A stretch of 64,000 nt of DNA from an uncultured Pelagibacteraceae bacterium (GTDB lineage: Bacteria; Pseudomonadota; Alphaproteobacteria; Pelagibacterales; Pelagibacteraceae), in NCBI GenBank assembly GCA_902570125.1, contig CACFXK010000005.1, forward strand, positions 21,698-85,697. The letters run 5' to 3'. The notes beneath the pieces were generated by a model. The model did not search any database. It worked only from the letters and a program-made list of their open reading frames with translations, and was not told the origin of the DNA. Each line of letters begins with the position of its first letter. Positions within the stretch are counted from its first letter, which is position 1. This document shows positions 9,575-18,285 of the stretch, in pieces. A program made the translations under genes and the position numbers.

Positions 9575-9910
9575 TTATTTTGACCACCACACTGTGTAGC
9601 TATTTTTAGAAATTATTATTGGAATATGATATTTTTTATTTTGATCTTCCATTTGAAATTTAATGTTAATTTCTGAAACTATTTTTTTTTCTGAAAAATA
9701 ATTGCCAGTTTTACAAACCATTTCATACTCACACTTACAGTCATCTTTACTTAATTCAAATTCATGGATTATTCGTCCACCTTCATCAGATTTAGTCTCA
9801 CAGAAAACTTTCTTTTTTCCATTTTCATTAATTTGATAAATAATTACTTCAACATTTGCAGCGTGCGAGCCATTTGTTGCATCCAATAAGTGAGAAGAGA
9901 AAGTTGCCAC
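9575..9910 (-). CDS. Transthyretin/5-hydroxyisourate hydrolase-like protein, atypical C-terminus
   Basis: FSSHLLDATNGSHAANVEVIIYQ resembles the HIUase N-terminus; C-terminus SYTVWWSK instead of the YRGS motif. Confidence 0.6.
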   Translation of the reverse strand: MATFSSHLLDATNGSHAANVEVIIYQINENGKKKVFCETKSDEGGRIIHEFELSKDDCKCEYEMVCKTGNYFSEKKIVSEINIKFQMEDQNKKYHIPIIISKNSYTVWWSK

Positions 9911-9912
9911 AA

Positions 9913-11655
9913 TTATTCTATTGAGGATTTCTCTCTTTTACTTGCAACTGCAGAGACTATTGGGCTTAACACAGGTTTTGCTTTAACATTTACACATGCG
10001 GGTTTCCCACTTTTCATTGCTCTTTTAAGTGCAGGACCAAGTTCTTCTCTTTTATTAACTAATTCTCCATGTCCTCCAAAACCCTCAAATATCTTGTGAA
10101 ATGGTATATCACGAAAATCAGTTCCCACACTTTTTCCACTTTTAAATAACCTCTCTTGTTGCTGACCAATTGAGGCAAGACCTCCGTTATTATCAATTAC
10201 AACAGTAATAGGTTTTTTTTCATAAAATACACTTTCGATAGACATACCTCCTGATAAAAACGCACCATCACCACTAATCAAAACTACATTTGAATCTGGA
10301 TTATGATTTTTAGCAGATAGAGCGAATGAAACTCCAACACCTAACATGCTAAAAGTTCCAGGATGCAATATACCTTTTAATTTTTTCCCTTTGGCACCTG
10401 CGATGTTGATTGCAATTTCTGACCAAAAATGAGTATTGCCTCCATCTATAACAAGCCAATCATTTTCATTCATTGCATCTTGAACATCCAATGAAAGTTG
10501 TAGAGGGTGAATTTTTCCTCCATTTTTTTTAGATGCTTCAGCTTCAATTTCTAAATCTTTCAAAGATTTATCTACCCACTCTTTCTTCTTTTTTTTATTT
10601 TCCTCAAACCAATTTGTATCTAAAAACCATTTATTATTTTTTTTTAGGTTGGATAATGTATCTAAAAAAACACCAGGATCGCTTAGTAAACTTAAATCTG
10701 CAGCTCTATTAAGTTCTAATTCTTCATGTGAACCATTTACACAAACTAATTTTGTTGATTCTGGTATAAATGGTGGATTTCCAAAATTTAATTGATTATC
10801 TAATCTAGCTCCAACGACAAGAACCAGATCTGAATTTTGTAATGCAAATTCTGAGGGAGGGTATTGATGTATATCAGCCAACCCCATGTAAGCGTTAGCT
10901 TCCTCTCCTAATAATTTTTGATGATAAGGAACATTAAAAATTGGTATTTTTAAATTATTACCAGCTGCTTCAAGATTTTTTTCTGAATGTGACCACCAAA
11001 CACCGTGTCCGCCAATGATGACTGGTTTTTTTGAATTACAAGCAAGTTCTAAGACTTTAGAGAGTGAATTTGGATCTGGCCACGCTTTAGCTATAGGTTT
11101 TGCTTTTTGAGAATACGGTCTTTCTTCTAAGCCAACTTCCTCAGCAAAAGATGAAAACATAATATCAACTGGAAGACTAAGATGTACAGCACCTGGATAT
11201 CCGTTAGTTGCAATATGATATGCTTTGTCTACAAATTCTCTTATTCTAGTTCCATCTGTAATACTTGCACTATATTTGGTTAAGGGGGCTGCAATTGAAA
11301 CATCGTCAATTTCTTTAAAACCACCTGAACCTTGTCTTTTAAGACTGCTAGATCCTGTGATGTAAATAATGGGACTTCTTTCACCCCAAGCTTCCATCAT
11401 TGAAGGTACAGCATTAGTAAATCCTTCAGGTCCAACTAAACAGACTGACGGTTTACGAGTAATTCTTGTATTGCCGTCTGCTAAATGTCCAGCAATCTGT
11501 TCATGAGGAGTGTTTATGACTTCAATTTGGCATTCAGCAAAACCTTCAATTGCTGGATTACAAAACCCCCCCGAAAGAGTGAAAACTTTCCTAATTCCTT
11601 TGTCTTTTAGAGCCCTTGCTAGTAATGCTCCACCTCTAATTTTATTTTCACTCAT
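9913..11655 (-). CDS. Thiamine-pyrophosphate-dependent enzyme (acetolactate synthase-like family)
   Basis: TPHEQIAGHLADG catalytic-Glu region and TPP-binding SGDGAFLSGGMSIESVFYEKKPITVVIDNNGG. Confidence 0.8.
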   Translation of the reverse strand: MSENKIRGGALLARALKDKGIRKVFTLSGGFCNPAIEGFAECQIEVINTPHEQIAGHLADGNTRITRKPSVCLVGPEGFTNAVPSMMEAWGERSPIIYITGSSSLKRQGSGGFKEIDDVSIAAPLTKYSASITDGTRIREFVDKAYHIATNGYPGAVHLSLPVDIMFSSFAEEVGLEERPYSQKAKPIAKAWPDPNSLSKVLELACNSKKPVIIGGHGVWWSHSEKNLEAAGNNLKIPIFNVPYHQKLLGEEANAYMGLADIHQYPPSEFALQNSDLVLVVGARLDNQLNFGNPPFIPESTKLVCVNGSHEELELNRAADLSLLSDPGVFLDTLSNLKKNNKWFLDTNWFEENKKKKKEWVDKSLKDLEIEAEASKKNGGKIHPLQLSLDVQDAMNENDWLVIDGGNTHFWSEIAINIAGAKGKKLKGILHPGTFSMLGVGVSFALSAKNHNPDSNVVLISGDGAFLSGGMSIESVFYEKKPITVVIDNNGGLASIGQQQERLFKSGKSVGTDFRDIPFHKIFEGFGGHGELVNKREELGPALKRAMKSGKPACVNVKAKPVLSPIVSAVASKREKSSIE

Positions 11656-12819
11656 TTAGTAATCTACCTTATTTATAGTATTATCTATTACTATATTAGA
11701 AGTTACATCATTAATATCATTTAATCCTACTAACCCGAGTGTAGTGCTAGCTTCTTCTTTAATTATTTCCACAATTCTCCTTAATCCTTTTCTTCCATCA
11801 GCGCCCATCGCATACATTACAGGCCTACCAATCATTGCATAATCGGCACCAAATGCAAGCGCTCTCACGATATCACTTCCACTCCTTATTCCGCTATCGA
11901 AGATTAAAGGAAAATCACTTCCTACTGATTTTCTGATTATTGGAAGCATATTTATTGCTGCTGTAGCACTATCTAATTGTCTGCCTCCATGATTTGAGAC
12001 TTGAATTGCATCAGCACCAGCTTCCTTTATTTGTGTTGCATCGTCAGGAGACATTACTCCTTTGATTATCAATTTACCTTTCCATTTATCTCTTACTCTC
12101 TTTAAAGTATCCCAATCTGTAGAACCTCTACTTTCTTTTCTTTTAAAAATACCGTCTCCACTTTTAGATGTTACATAGTTCATTGGTTTGGGAATGCCAC
12201 TGAGTAAAGTAGAAAGAGACCAAGTAGGGTGAGTTGCAAAATCAAAAAATTGTTTTGGACCTATTTTAAAAGGATAAGAGAAACCATTTTTATCATCTCT
12301 AGTTCGTCTGGATAGTACTGGAACATCTACGGTTAATATTGCAACTTCGTATCCAGTATTCTTAGCTCTATCCAAAAGTTCCATAACAAAATTTTCATCC
12401 TGAAATATATATAGCTGCATCCAGGAGTGACCTTCTGAAAGTTCATACATTTTTTCTAAAGTTGTAGTAGAAGCCATAGAAACACAAGTAGGTATATTAT
12501 TCCTCGCACTTTCAGCAGCTAACATAGAGTCTGCTCCAGGCCATGATAAATTAGTCATTCCCATTGGAGCAAACCCAAATGGAAAATCAAATTCATAACC
12601 TAATACTTTTTTCTTAAGAGATCTTTTCTCAACATTTCTTAAAACTTTAGGTTCAAGTCTAATCTGATCTAATGCTTTGCTATTTATTTCTGCTAATTTT
12701 TCGTCTCCAGATGCTCCATCAATAAAATCAAAAACTAATTTAGGTAGACGTTTTCTTGACAATTCTCTTGCATCTTTAATACTAAAAATTTTTTGACTTG
12801 GTAAAATATTATCACTCAT
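11656..12819 (-). CDS. FMN-dependent alpha-hydroxy acid dehydrogenase/oxidase (LldD family)
   Basis: VSNHGGRQLD active-site motif, IFDSGIRSGSDIVRALAFGADYAMIGRP. Confidence 0.88.
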   Translation of the reverse strand: MSDNILPSQKIFSIKDARELSRKRLPKLVFDFIDGASGDEKLAEINSKALDQIRLEPKVLRNVEKRSLKKKVLGYEFDFPFGFAPMGMTNLSWPGADSMLAAESARNNIPTCVSMASTTTLEKMYELSEGHSWMQLYIFQDENFVMELLDRAKNTGYEVAILTVDVPVLSRRTRDDKNGFSYPFKIGPKQFFDFATHPTWSLSTLLSGIPKPMNYVTSKSGDGIFKRKESRGSTDWDTLKRVRDKWKGKLIIKGVMSPDDATQIKEAGADAIQVSNHGGRQLDSATAAINMLPIIRKSVGSDFPLIFDSGIRSGSDIVRALAFGADYAMIGRPVMYAMGADGRKGLRRIVEIIKEEASTTLGLVGLNDINDVTSNIVIDNTINKVDY

Positions 12820-13504
12820 TATTAATTTTAATATATTCTTTTAAATTAAGTTGTTTATTTTGATCAACAAAATAAGCATTATGACTTTCTCTTGAAGAAT
12901 AAACCTCAGTTGGTTTTCCGTCAATAAAAAGTACCGCAACTCCATCATCAACAGCTATACCATTTGGTAAATTTTTGTTTTTTATACTTTGTCTATATTT
13001 ATCTGCTCTTTTTGCATCTGAATAATGGGGAGTAAAGCTTCCAGATATAAGTCCAACACCGTTTAATGTTTTAAAACCAGGCCCATCTGAATCTGTAAGA
13101 AAATAATCAAACCAACATGCAGCCCCAGCACTTACACCAGAAAGAATTATTCCTGAGTTATAAACTTCTTTAAAAATTCCAAATAAATTATTTCTTTTCC
13201 ATAAGTCGAGCATAAATTTAGTATTACCTCCACCAACATAAATAGCATCTAAATTTGAAATCCAGTTTTCAAAACCCTTAACATTTGAGACAAGATTGAA
13301 ATGAGAAACTTTAAAATTAGTATTTTTAAATCTTTCATAGAATAGCTCAGTTTTTTTTACGTCATCATTACTAGCAGTTGGTAAAAACCCTATAGAGCAT
13401 TTTTTTTTACTTATTTGATCTAAAAAAAATTGATCTAAATCGCTATCTTCATCATGAGTGAAACCCCCACCTCCAACTGCTATTATTTGATTTTTACCCT
13501 TCAC
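12812..13504 (-). CDS. Peptidase E / S51 family
   Basis: IYVGGGNTKFMLDLW and SGVSAGAACWFDYFLTDSDG (Ser nucleophile elbow). Confidence 0.8.
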   Translation of the reverse strand: MKGKNQIIAVGGGGFTHDEDSDLDQFFLDQISKKKCSIGFLPTASNDDVKKTELFYERFKNTNFKVSHFNLVSNVKGFENWISNLDAIYVGGGNTKFMLDLWKRNNLFGIFKEVYNSGIILSGVSAGAACWFDYFLTDSDGPGFKTLNGVGLISGSFTPHYSDAKRADKYRQSIKNKNLPNGIAVDDGVAVLFIDGKPTEVYSSRESHNAYFVDQNKQLNLKEYIKINNE

Positions 13505-13517
13505 TAAATAAATTTTT

Positions 13518-14747
13518 TTAATTTGTGGTTTTAATACCAGGCCAAGGATTAGGTGCTTTAGGAATATTTCTATTTAGACCTCTAACAATTTCTCCTTTTG
13601 CATCATACATTGGCAGTTTACAAATTTCTCCTTTATGTACTTTTCCATCAGTGCATTTAACATCAACAACATCTCCTGGTCCATTTTCATTATTATCGAG
13701 GTGCACAATACCAACTCCACAAATTTGATATGGCGACCAAGTACTAGAAGTTATTTTACCAATATTTTTTTCATTTATTTTAATACTTTCACCTTTAATA
13801 GCAGTTCCCTCTGCAACTCTAATCCCCCATGTTTTACATTTTTTATCTGATGTCATGAGAGCTTCTTTTCCAATAAAATCTTCTTTATCAAAATTAATAA
13901 AACGCCCAAGACCGACCGAAAATGGATTTGTTTTTTTTGTAAAATCTTGTCCTGCAGATAGTAGACCTGCCTCAATTCTTCTACATCTAAAACCTGGAGT
14001 GGCAACTAAAATCATACCTAATTTTTCTCCTTCTTCAAGAATGTAGTCTCCTATTTTTTCAGTTTCATTTTCAGGTCGAAAATAAATTTCCCAACCTAAC
14101 TCATTTGTAAAACCACTTCGGCTTACAATTACTTTTTGATCTAAGATTTGTAATTCTTTCCAATCAAAATATTTCCAGTCATTTTCAGAAAATCCATCTG
14201 CTATATTTTCTAAAAGTTTCATTGATAAAGGACCCTGTATTTGACTTACCCATACCTCAGGGTCTTTTATTTCAACATCCATATTTTTTGAGTGAGCTTT
14301 ATACCAAGAAAAAAGATCCCCATCTGCTTGAGCAAACCAATATTTATCTTCTTCAATTTTTAATAGAACTCCATCAGTAATCATTCCTCCATCGTGATAG
14401 CAAGCGAACTGGTACGAGCATCTACCTTTCGATATTTTTGATACATCTCTTGGAAATATATTTTGTAATAGCTTTAATGAATCCGGACCAGATATTTCAA
14501 ATGGATGTTCGCCAGTATGTCTAAATATTATTTCTTGCCGTCCTTTCCAATACATTTCTTCAGGACTTACATTAGATAATTTCTCAAGTGTTAATCTTCC
14601 AGCATAATTAGAATACTCAGGATCATATGGTAGCTCTTGGTAGGTTAATGGATGAACCTGAATTGATCTTGCAAGCTCCAAAGAGTTAGAATTTTCAAGG
14701 TTTACAGGCTTTACTGTAAACCTATATTTATTGATTAAATCTTTCAT
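13518..14747 (-). CDS. GcvT-fold aminomethyltransferase/demethylase-like protein
   Basis: FEISGPDSLKLLQNIFPRDVSKISKGRCSYQ, VSRSGFTNELGWEIYF, RRIEAGLLSAGQDFT. Confidence 0.75.
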   Translation of the reverse strand: MKDLINKYRFTVKPVNLENSNSLELARSIQVHPLTYQELPYDPEYSNYAGRLTLEKLSNVSPEEMYWKGRQEIIFRHTGEHPFEISGPDSLKLLQNIFPRDVSKISKGRCSYQFACYHDGGMITDGVLLKIEEDKYWFAQADGDLFSWYKAHSKNMDVEIKDPEVWVSQIQGPLSMKLLENIADGFSENDWKYFDWKELQILDQKVIVSRSGFTNELGWEIYFRPENETEKIGDYILEEGEKLGMILVATPGFRCRRIEAGLLSAGQDFTKKTNPFSVGLGRFINFDKEDFIGKEALMTSDKKCKTWGIRVAEGTAIKGESIKINEKNIGKITSSTWSPYQICGVGIVHLDNNENGPGDVVDVKCTDGKVHKGEICKLPMYDAKGEIVRGLNRNIPKAPNPWPGIKTTN

Positions 14748-14809
14748 TACTTCTTTTTAAATAATCAAAATACATCAATAAAACAAATAAAAAAGAACCA
14801 TTTTCACTG

Positions 14810-14838
14810 TTGCTATATAAGTTGCTAATTGTTACCTT
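14810..14838 (+). promoter_or_regulatory. Candidate sigma70 promoter TTGCTA-N17-TACCTT for the SBP gene
   Basis: Spacing 17 nt in the divergent intergenic region before AGAGAGGAAATT-ATG. Confidence 0.4.
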
Positions 14839-14862
14839 TTATTTTTTTAAAGAGAGGAAATT

Positions 14863-16350
14863 ATGAAAAACATTTTTAAATTGATATCAGTTTCATTGGT
14901 ATCACTATTTGTAACGTTTTCTTTAGCTAATGCATCAAGTGGAGTTTTTAAATTATCTCATGATGTTGGTTTTGGAAAAGATACAAATTTAGACGCAATT
15001 ACTAAAGGACGACTGTTTCAGGTAGTAATAATGACACAGAACCGTCTTGTTAGAAAAGATCTTAAAGGGGTTACATCTCCTGAGCTAGCAACAGACTGGT
15101 CAGGAAATGCTGATGCAACAGAATGGACTTTTAATTTAAGAAAAGGTGTTAAATTCCATGATGGATCTGAGTTTGATGCAGAGGATGTAAAATACTCTTT
15201 GATGAGAGTTAAAGATCCTGAAATTGGTTCACCTGCTAAGAAAAGTATGAGTGCAGTAACAGATATTGAAGTTGTAGACTCACACACAGTTAAAATGAAG
15301 TTGAATACATCTTTTGCAGATTTTCCACTTTTATTAACTGACTATAGATTAAGAATGATACCTAGCGGATCAGGAGATACTATTGGAAAAACAGGTATTG
15401 GAACTGGACCCTTTATAGTAGAAAAGTTTGATGCTGAAGGAACAACAATTCTTAAAGCAAACCCAGATTATTGGGAAGGAGCACCTAAACTTGCTGAAGT
15501 ACATGTAATAGCTATCCCAGATGGTCAAGCTAGAATTCAAGCTCTACTAACAGGTCAAATTGATATGAATAGATATGTTCCATTCAATCAGAAAAAAATA
15601 TTTGATAATAATTCAAAGTTTAACGTTTCAGTTATACCTACAGGAAACTGGAGAGGTATGGTGATGAGAACAGACGTTGCACCATTTGATGACGTGAGAG
15701 TAAGAAAGGCTGTCAGAATAGCTGTAGATAGACAAGAATTAGTTGATCTTGTTATGGCTGGAGCAGCAACAGTGTCATGTGATACTCCAGTTGCACCTTC
15801 AGATCAATATAGAATGAATAAGAAATGTCCACCTCAACCAGCAACTGCAAAAAAATTACTTGCTGAAGCAGGTTATCCAGATGGGATTGATATGACAATT
15901 CACGTTTCTACAAAAGAACCAACGTGGCCAACTATTGCTGAGGTTTTACAACAACAATTTGCAAAAGCTAACATTAGAGCAGACATTCAAATGACACCTT
16001 CAAAAAGTTATTGGAATGAAACTTGGATGAAAAAGGCTGTAGCAATGACGCGTTGGAATGAGAGACCTGCGGACAGTATTTTGCATGAAGCTTACCATAG
16101 TGAAGCAAAATGGAACGAGTCTTTCTATAAAAGTGCTTCTTTTGACAAAAATTTAGCTGAAGCTAGAGGAGAGTTAAAATTTAGCAAACGAAAAGCAGCA
16201 TACATCAATGCTCAGAAAACTCTATGGGAAGAGTCTGGAACAATGATTCCTTACCACGTATCTAGACTGGTTGTCACATCTTCTAAAGTGAAAAACCTCG
16301 ACGAAGTTGAGTATTTTTCAATTAGATGGCACACAGTTAGCGTTCAATAA
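14863..16350 (+). CDS. Dipeptide/oligopeptide-type ABC substrate-binding protein (SBP family 5)
   Basis: Signal peptide; WTFNLRKGVKFHDGSEFDAEDVKYSL family 5 signature. Confidence 0.9.
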   Translation: MKNIFKLISVSLVSLFVTFSLANASSGVFKLSHDVGFGKDTNLDAITKGRLFQVVIMTQNRLVRKDLKGVTSPELATDWSGNADATEWTFNLRKGVKFHDGSEFDAEDVKYSLMRVKDPEIGSPAKKSMSAVTDIEVVDSHTVKMKLNTSFADFPLLLTDYRLRMIPSGSGDTIGKTGIGTGPFIVEKFDAEGTTILKANPDYWEGAPKLAEVHVIAIPDGQARIQALLTGQIDMNRYVPFNQKKIFDNNSKFNVSVIPTGNWRGMVMRTDVAPFDDVRVRKAVRIAVDRQELVDLVMAGAATVSCDTPVAPSDQYRMNKKCPPQPATAKKLLAEAGYPDGIDMTIHVSTKEPTWPTIAEVLQQQFAKANIRADIQMTPSKSYWNETWMKKAVAMTRWNERPADSILHEAYHSEAKWNESFYKSASFDKNLAEARGELKFSKRKAAYINAQKTLWEESGTMIPYHVSRLVVTSSKVKNLDEVEYFSIRWHTVSVQ

Positions 16351-16358
16351 TAATTTTG

Positions 16359-16388
16359 TTTTACAGGCCTTTAAGTAGGCCTGTAAAA
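16359..16388 (+). terminator. Strong hairpin between SBP and permease genes
   Basis: TTTTACAGGCCT-TTAAGT-AGGCCTGTAAAA, 12-bp perfect stem; U-tract weak (CCTCTTTC). Confidence 0.65.
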
Positions 16389-16432
16389 CCTCTTTCATTT
16401 CTAAATAAATAATTTAAAATTTAAGTATTCTT

Positions 16433-17389
16433 ATGCTTTTTTTAATTATAAAAAGAATACTATTAGGTTTAATAACTTTATTTATTGTATCTTTAATCAC
16501 TTTTGTTGGAACAGAAATTTTACCTGGTGATGCTTGTACAACGTATCTTGAAAGACAAGCATTTGGAGAGCAATTAGAAGCTTGTTATAGAAGATTAGGC
16601 TTGAATGTTCCTGCATATGAGAGATATGTATCCTGGGCAGTAAATGCTATTCAAGGAGACTTCGGTTATTCATTGAGTGGAGAAATGCCAATCAAAGAGG
16701 TTCTAGGGCCACGTATAAAAAATTCATTAGTTCTAGCCTCAGCTGCTATTTTTATTGGTATACCAATTGCTTTAATACTTGGAATTGTAACTGCTCTTTG
16801 GAGGGATAAATTGCCTGACGTTGCAATTTCAACAGTAACTATATTTGCTATGACTATTCCAGAGTTTATCAGCGCTACTTTATTAATCTTAATAATCGCA
16901 ATATGGCTAGAGTGGTTACCAGGAATTGTAATTGTTCCAACTGATGTTTCATTCTTAGAACTATTACCCAATATAATTTTACCAGTCATAGCAATTGCAA
17001 TGATTATGACCGCTCACATGGCACGGATGGTGAGATCAAGCGTCATCCAAGTTATGGCAAGTGAATATGTACAAATGGCAATATTAAAAGGTGTTCCATA
17101 TTGGAAAATGGTTTTTAAACATGTTTTACCAAATGCATTGTTGCCAGCTATTAACGTTGTAGCTTTAACAATTGCATGGTTGTTAGGTGGTGTTGTTGTA
17201 ACTGAAGTTGTATTTAATTACCCAGGTCTTGGAAGATTGGTTATTGAGTCGATTTCAAATAGAGATTTACCTACAGTTCAAGCATTAGCAATAATTCTTG
17301 CATCTATATATGTTAGTATAAATCTTTTAGCAGATCTAATGACTTTGATGCTCAATCCAAGATTAAAAACTTTACAGATTAGAAAATAA
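16433..17389 (+). CDS. Dipeptide-type ABC permease (DppB-like)
   Basis: ERYVSWAVNAIQGDFGYSLSGEMPIKEVL; C-terminal GGVVVTEVVFNYPGLGRLVIESISNRDLPTVQA. Confidence 0.9.
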   Translation: MLFLIIKRILLGLITLFIVSLITFVGTEILPGDACTTYLERQAFGEQLEACYRRLGLNVPAYERYVSWAVNAIQGDFGYSLSGEMPIKEVLGPRIKNSLVLASAAIFIGIPIALILGIVTALWRDKLPDVAISTVTIFAMTIPEFISATLLILIIAIWLEWLPGIVIVPTDVSFLELLPNIILPVIAIAMIMTAHMARMVRSSVIQVMASEYVQMAILKGVPYWKMVFKHVLPNALLPAINVVALTIAWLLGGVVVTEVVFNYPGLGRLVIESISNRDLPTVQALAIILASIYVSINLLADLMTLMLNPRLKTLQIRK

Positions 17390-17390
17390 T

Positions 17391-18284
17391 ATGAAATTAG
17401 ATAATATTTATCAGGAAGAAAAGAAAAGTAATTTCGCAAAGGTCTCGGAGATAATAATTACAATGGCCTCACGACCGTCAGGATTTATTGGGTTAAGTAT
17501 ATTGATTTTCCACGTAATTCTTGCATTTATTAGTCCTTATATTGCGCCATATGATTTTAAAGCAATAAACCCCACTTTAATGTTACAGGCTCCTTCGGCT
17601 GAGTATTGGTTTGGAACTGATGATCTTGGAAGAGATGTTTTTACCAGAACAATTTTAGGTGGAAGAACAGCTTTAACAATTACTTTCTTTGGATCTTTAA
17701 TAGCACTACTTTGGGGTGGTCTATTAGGAATTTTTTGTGGACTGGTTGGTGGAAAAACTGACGATATAGTGATGAGAATTGTTGATGCATTTTTATCTAT
17801 ACCGTGGATATTAGCAATGTTGTTAATTGTATCTTTGTTGGGTACATCAACTGAAGTATTGATACCTGCTTTAGGTTTTTTTTATGGTAAAGGAATTGTA
17901 AGAGTAGCAAGAGCTGCAACCCATGATGTTATTGCAAAAGACTTTATTGTGTCCGCTAGAGCAAGAGGTCATAGTAATTTTTCAATAATATGGAATGAGA
18001 TAATTCCAAATGTAAGAGATGCAATTTTAGTGGAAGGTGCAATGAGATGGTCATGGATGCTACTTGGCTTTAGTTCTTTGTCATTTCTAGGTTTTGGTGT
18101 TAGTCCTCCAACTCCAGATTGGGGATTGATGATATCAAATGCGAGAGGCTTAATGTCTTTTGCTTATTGGTCAGTTATAGCTCCAATTGTTGGTTTAAGC
18201 AGCTTAATAATTGGCATCAATTTGACAGCTGATGCTTTTGCTAAAGCATTAGGTATAGATAGATCAACAAAAGCGCCTGTTTAA
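17391..18284 (+). CDS. Dipeptide-type ABC permease (DppC-like)
   Basis: WFGTDDLGRDVFTRTILGGRTAL; SFLGFGVSPPTPDWGLMIS. Confidence 0.9.
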   Translation: MKLDNIYQEEKKSNFAKVSEIIITMASRPSGFIGLSILIFHVILAFISPYIAPYDFKAINPTLMLQAPSAEYWFGTDDLGRDVFTRTILGGRTALTITFFGSLIALLWGGLLGIFCGLVGGKTDDIVMRIVDAFLSIPWILAMLLIVSLLGTSTEVLIPALGFFYGKGIVRVARAATHDVIAKDFIVSARARGHSNFSIIWNEIIPNVRDAILVEGAMRWSWMLLGFSSLSFLGFGVSPPTPDWGLMISNARGLMSFAYWSVIAPIVGLSSLIIGINLTADAFAKALGIDRSTKAPV

Positions 18285-18285
18285 A

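Noticed and set aside
15018-15287. 89-aa minus ORF in the dipeptide SBP gene
   Set aside because: Antisense to a well supported CDS, no SD or domain
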